The notes beneath the pieces were generated by a model. That model searched no databases. It saw only the letters and a program-made list of their open reading frames with translations, and had not been told where the DNA came from. 64,000 nt of DNA from Paenibacillus polysaccharolyticus (lineage in GTDB: Bacteria > Bacillota > Bacilli > Paenibacillales > Paenibacillaceae): positions 28,845 to 92,844 of the forward strand of contig NZ_FMVM01000023.1 in NCBI RefSeq assembly GCF_900102085.1. The letters are read 5' to 3'. Position numbers and translations under genes: made by a program. Of the stretch, positions 61,712-64,000 are shown one piece after another. Every line of letters starts with the position of its first letter. The stretch's first letter is position 1.

Positions 61712-61883
61712 TTGGGACGACTACTGTTTCAGAACGTGTTAACAACAGATACACCTGCAACTCTATGCACTACAAACCGCGCTGGATACCGTTTACCCAC
61801 CTTGTAGGTTGAGTACAGAGTTTAAGAGTGTACGGTGAAGGTTTATGGACAAAATGCATTAATGGGATTTCGGCACCTGTGAG

Positions 61884-62261
61884 TTACTTGGAAGGCGCGG
61901 CTGGTGGAGTAGTTGGTTCCACAGGCGGACTCATCGTATTGGCTTTGTTCGGGTCCATCGTCAGAATCGTATGACAGAACATGCAACGATCTGTTTTACC
62001 CAGCATCTTCGTTAACTTGCCGCATTCTGGACAATCGACCTGCACAGCACTGGTTGAGAGCATGCCTGCCCAGAAATAAATGATCAAACTGCCCAGCATG
62101 GCAACAAGCCCGATCACAAGGCCGACCGCTGCGATGACCTTTCCGGCATGTCCCCAGAACACAATTCCGGCTGTGCCGAGTATCATTAGGCCCATTCCTA
62201 GCATGGTTAACAGCAATCCCCAAGTGCGAAAAGCATTAATTTTTGCTGATTTAAAAATCAT
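61884..62261 (-). CDS. ygzB: YgzB family (DUF2614) membrane protein with zinc ribbon
   Basis: A 125-residue protein. ATG 62261 follows ATAGGAGC. Two transmembrane helices (TWGLLLTMLGMGLMILGTAG and VIAAVGLVIGLVAMLGSLII) are followed by a zinc-ribbon CPECGK...CMFCH and a Pro-rich tail. This matches YgzB (UPF0295), which neighbours perR in Bacillus too. The function is unknown. Confidence 0.85.
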   Translation of the reverse strand: MIFKSAKINAFRTWGLLLTMLGMGLMILGTAGIVFWGHAGKVIAAVGLVIGLVAMLGSLIIYFWAGMLSTSAVQVDCPECGKLTKMLGKTDRCMFCHTILTMDPNKANTMSPPVEPTTPPAAPSK

Positions 62262-62392
62262 AAAAAATGCTCCTATCGTATGAGTAGTATCGGACCTGAA
62301 AAAGAAGGAAACATTGTATATCATGTCGAATTACATTATAACTGACTTGGCGCTAAACTGCCATGAATTGTATAAATTGTATGGAGGGAATC

Positions 62393-63271
62393 GTGGAATT
62401 AAAGAACCTTGCTTTTTTGTCCGAGCAGTCGGAAGAGACAGGGGCAGTTGGGGCTATCGCTTATTCCCACCCGGGAGAGCGATTCCACGGCTCCCTGATC
62501 CAGGATTTTGACTTGATGGTACTGATCGTGCATAACACAGATCAATCGATGTCAACGGTCGAACATTACAGATACGGAGATCTTCGTTATCAGTTGATCT
62601 ATGTCAGCCAGTCTGATTTACAGATTACTGCGGTTACGGGAGAACATGATAATCTCATGCAATGCCTTATTGATGGTGAGATTATCTGGGAAACGGGCAA
62701 CCAGATTAGCGATTTGAGAGAAGAGTTATCTTCGTTCGGGAACGAGTTGCGTGAGCAAAAACTGTTTCACGAGTTTACCAGTTTTCTGAGGATGTACGTT
62801 GAGGCGAAGCGTCATATCCAGCAGGGGCATGTTGTGGATGCCTATTACAATGCATTGGAGGCACTGGGCAGCTGGGCAAGGATCGTGCTTATTGAACAGG
62901 GCATCTACCCTGATCATGCCGTCTGGACTCATGTGCAGCAATTAGATCGTGCATTATGGAAGCTGTATCAGGAACTGACGGTAAGTTCTGAGACTTTGGA
63001 ACAGCGCGTGGAGCTTGTATTGCTCGCTTGTGAGTTTTCTGTCATGTCGAAAATGGGAGAATGCTCTGAACTTCTGCTCCGTGTGATTAGAAGCCGAAAA
63101 GAGCCATGGAGTATTAATGAACTGGTTCATCATCCTCAATTAAGATTTGTTCGCAAGGACCTGCCGTTGGTACTTCGAAAACTTGTGTTTCGTTCTATAG
63201 TTAAAGAATCAGCTGGATGGCCCTCACTAGAAGGGGAAGGCCGGGAAATTCGCTATTGGATCGAGAGTTGA
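62393..63271 (+). CDS. ygxA: YgxA nucleotidyltransferase-like protein
   Basis: A 292-residue soluble protein. I use GTG 62393 (GGAGG five bases upstream); a longer reading from 62363 starts before it. The early region GERFHGSLIQDFDLMVLIV has the DxD-like pattern of the nucleotidyltransferase fold. The C-terminal half is helical. As in B. subtilis, ygxA lies just before an rRNA operon. A hairpin terminator follows. No activity is established. Confidence 0.8.
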   Translation: MELKNLAFLSEQSEETGAVGAIAYSHPGERFHGSLIQDFDLMVLIVHNTDQSMSTVEHYRYGDLRYQLIYVSQSDLQITAVTGEHDNLMQCLIDGEIIWETGNQISDLREELSSFGNELREQKLFHEFTSFLRMYVEAKRHIQQGHVVDAYYNALEALGSWARIVLIEQGIYPDHAVWTHVQQLDRALWKLYQELTVSSETLEQRVELVLLACEFSVMSKMGECSELLLRVIRSRKEPWSINELVHHPQLRFVRKDLPLVLRKLVFRSIVKESAGWPSLEGEGREIRYWIES

Positions 63272-63307
63272 TTGATTCTATCAATGAGATAATGTGAAAT
63301 GGTTTAT

Positions 63308-63333
63308 AAAGGAGGGGTAACCTTCCTTTTTTG
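63308..63333 (+). terminator. Terminator after ygxA
   Basis: AAAGGAGGG and CCTTCCTTT with loop TAAC-like centre, followed by TTTG. Confidence 0.7.
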
Positions 63334-63361
63334 TTTGTTTAATAATTTATATGTTTAGGTG

Positions 63362-63391
63362 TTGACTCTGATCTGGAGATTATGGTACATT
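63362..63391 (+). promoter_or_regulatory. rRNA operon promoter P1
   Basis: TTGACT (63362-63367), 18 bases, TACATT (63386-63391). Confidence 0.6.
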
Positions 63392-63492
63392 ATATTTCGT
63401 TCCCCAAATGAGTGAATCATCATAAAATGACAAATTCAGTTGAGGAAAAGTGAAGAACATAAAGTGTTAGAAAAGAAATTCAAAAAAAGTTC

Positions 63493-63522
63493 TTGACGAA
63501 AACAAACGAAATGTGTTACATT
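63493..63522 (+). promoter_or_regulatory. rRNA operon promoter P2
   Basis: TTGACG (63493-63498), 18 bases, TACATT (63517-63522), with an upstream A-tract (CAAAAAAAG). The -10 and spacer are the same as in P1. Confidence 0.75.
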
Positions 63523-63577
63523 ATTCAAGTCGCCGCCGAAACTTGGTGAGGACGAGAAAGTAAGTAAAACAATCGTG

Positions 63578-63780
63578 TTTGATCTTTGAAAACTGAACAA
63601 CGAGTGAGTAAACATTCTGCTTGCAGAATGACGTGAAAGTTTTTGGCACATGCCATCTGGCTGTATGGAAACTGGAACACAAATGAGATTTTCAATCTCG
63701 TCAGATTCAAAATGAGCTTATCGCTCTTTTCAATACCCCGATGAGTTTCACAGCGTTTAACGACGCTGACGAAATTCATC
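63578..63780 (+). promoter_or_regulatory. rRNA leader with box-A-like region and hairpins
   Basis: The TTGATCTTTGAAAACTGAAC block is the conserved Firmicute rRNA leader sequence. Four hairpins follow: CATTCTG/CAGAATG (63613-63630), GGCA/TGCC (63645-63654), GAGATT/AATCTC (63685-63699) and a long one (63740-63780, GATGA.TTTC.AGCGT with ACGCT.GAAA.TCATC) ending directly before the 16S gene. Confidence 0.65.
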
Positions 63781-64000
63781 TTTATTGGAGAGTTTGATCC
63801 TGGCTCAGGACGAACGCTGGCGGCATGCCTAATACATGCAAGTCGAGCGGACTTGAAGAGAAGCTTGCTTCTCTGATAGTTAGCGGCGGACGGGTGAGTA
63901 ACACGTAGGCAACCTGCCCTCAAGCTTGGGACAACTACCGGAAACGGTAGCTAATACCGAATACTTGTTTTCTTCGCCTGAAGAGAACTGGAAAGACGGA
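63781..64000 (+). rRNA. rrs: 16S ribosomal RNA, 5' part
   Basis: The sequence GGAGAGTTTGATCCTGGCTC and the following conserved text (GGACGAACGCTGGCGGC, CTAATACATGCAAGTCGAGCG, GGCGGACGGGTGAGTAACACG) mark the 5' end. The V1 loop (GGACTTGAAGAGAAGC) is Paenibacillus-like. The gene runs off the window; only the first 220 bases are present. Confidence 0.97.

Overview
The window is a stretch of a Paenibacillus-type chromosome. Evidence: the 5' end of a Firmicute 16S rRNA gene at the right edge, the perR-ygzB-ygxA-rrn gene order also known from Bacillus, gatCAB, the sporulation gene yyaC, GGAGG-type ribosome binding sites, and many TTG/GTG starts. No phage, transposase, CRISPR array or tRNA gene was seen. 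Genes lie on both strands, and most convergent pairs share clear hairpin terminators.

Layout. 1-7 kb: a secreted transglutaminase-like protein, a 1514-residue LPKTG cell-wall adhesin with collagen-binding-like and Cna-B repeats, and a class D sortase. 7-10.3 kb: a lysine-riboswitch-controlled amino acid permease and a CvfC/YpgR HEAT-repeat protein. 10.4-14.9 kb: a small receiver-like protein, an OmpR-type regulator and a divergent multi-PAS histidine kinase. 15-18 kb: a bd-type quinol oxidase (cydA, cydB) flanked by two small membrane proteins that may be extra subunits. 18-22.4 kb: a metallo-beta-lactamase-fold hydrolase, the ABC-F protein YkpA, two small genes (one split by a +1 frame change) and a CDF metal efflux pump.

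22.5-38.1 kb is a general-stress region. Its core is rsbV-rsbW-sigB (33.3-34.9 kb), preceded by a receiver-PP2C phosphatase, a 1241-residue hybrid kinase with three receivers, a CheR-type methyltransferase and a second, sensor-less hybrid kinase. The first three match in architecture the RsbY/RsbK/RsbM input described for Bacillus cereus SigB. Around this core are stress-type genes (DUF1328, DUF948/YtxG, YflT, YtxH, GlsB, PAP2). Several have sites of the form GTTTNN-N14-GGNTAN, so the locus seems to hold both a sigma factor and part of its regulon.

38.4-52 kb holds household and accessory genes: asparaginase, pirin, UPF0435, yyaC, an alpha/beta hydrolase, a methyltransferase, an O-antigen-ligase-like membrane protein with a very GC-rich central block, a DedA-thioredoxin-glyoxalase II-like operon, and a small sigY operon with an ECF-type promoter in front. 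52.3-64 kb: gatCAB, a GNAT acetyltransferase, an MgtC-like protein, a DUF4097 pair, perR, a GH18 hydrolase, ygzB, ygxA and the start of an rRNA operon with two tandem promoters.

Non-coding signals worth attention: a two-copy inverted-repeat intergenic element (157-222 and 38233-38424), a CTT-TAG +1 frameshift candidate (21296-21437), a 24-codon leader ORF overlapping the kinase start at 12022, and long hairpins in front of the bd oxidase genes and yyaC. All function calls come from reading protein and DNA motifs by eye; no database search was run.
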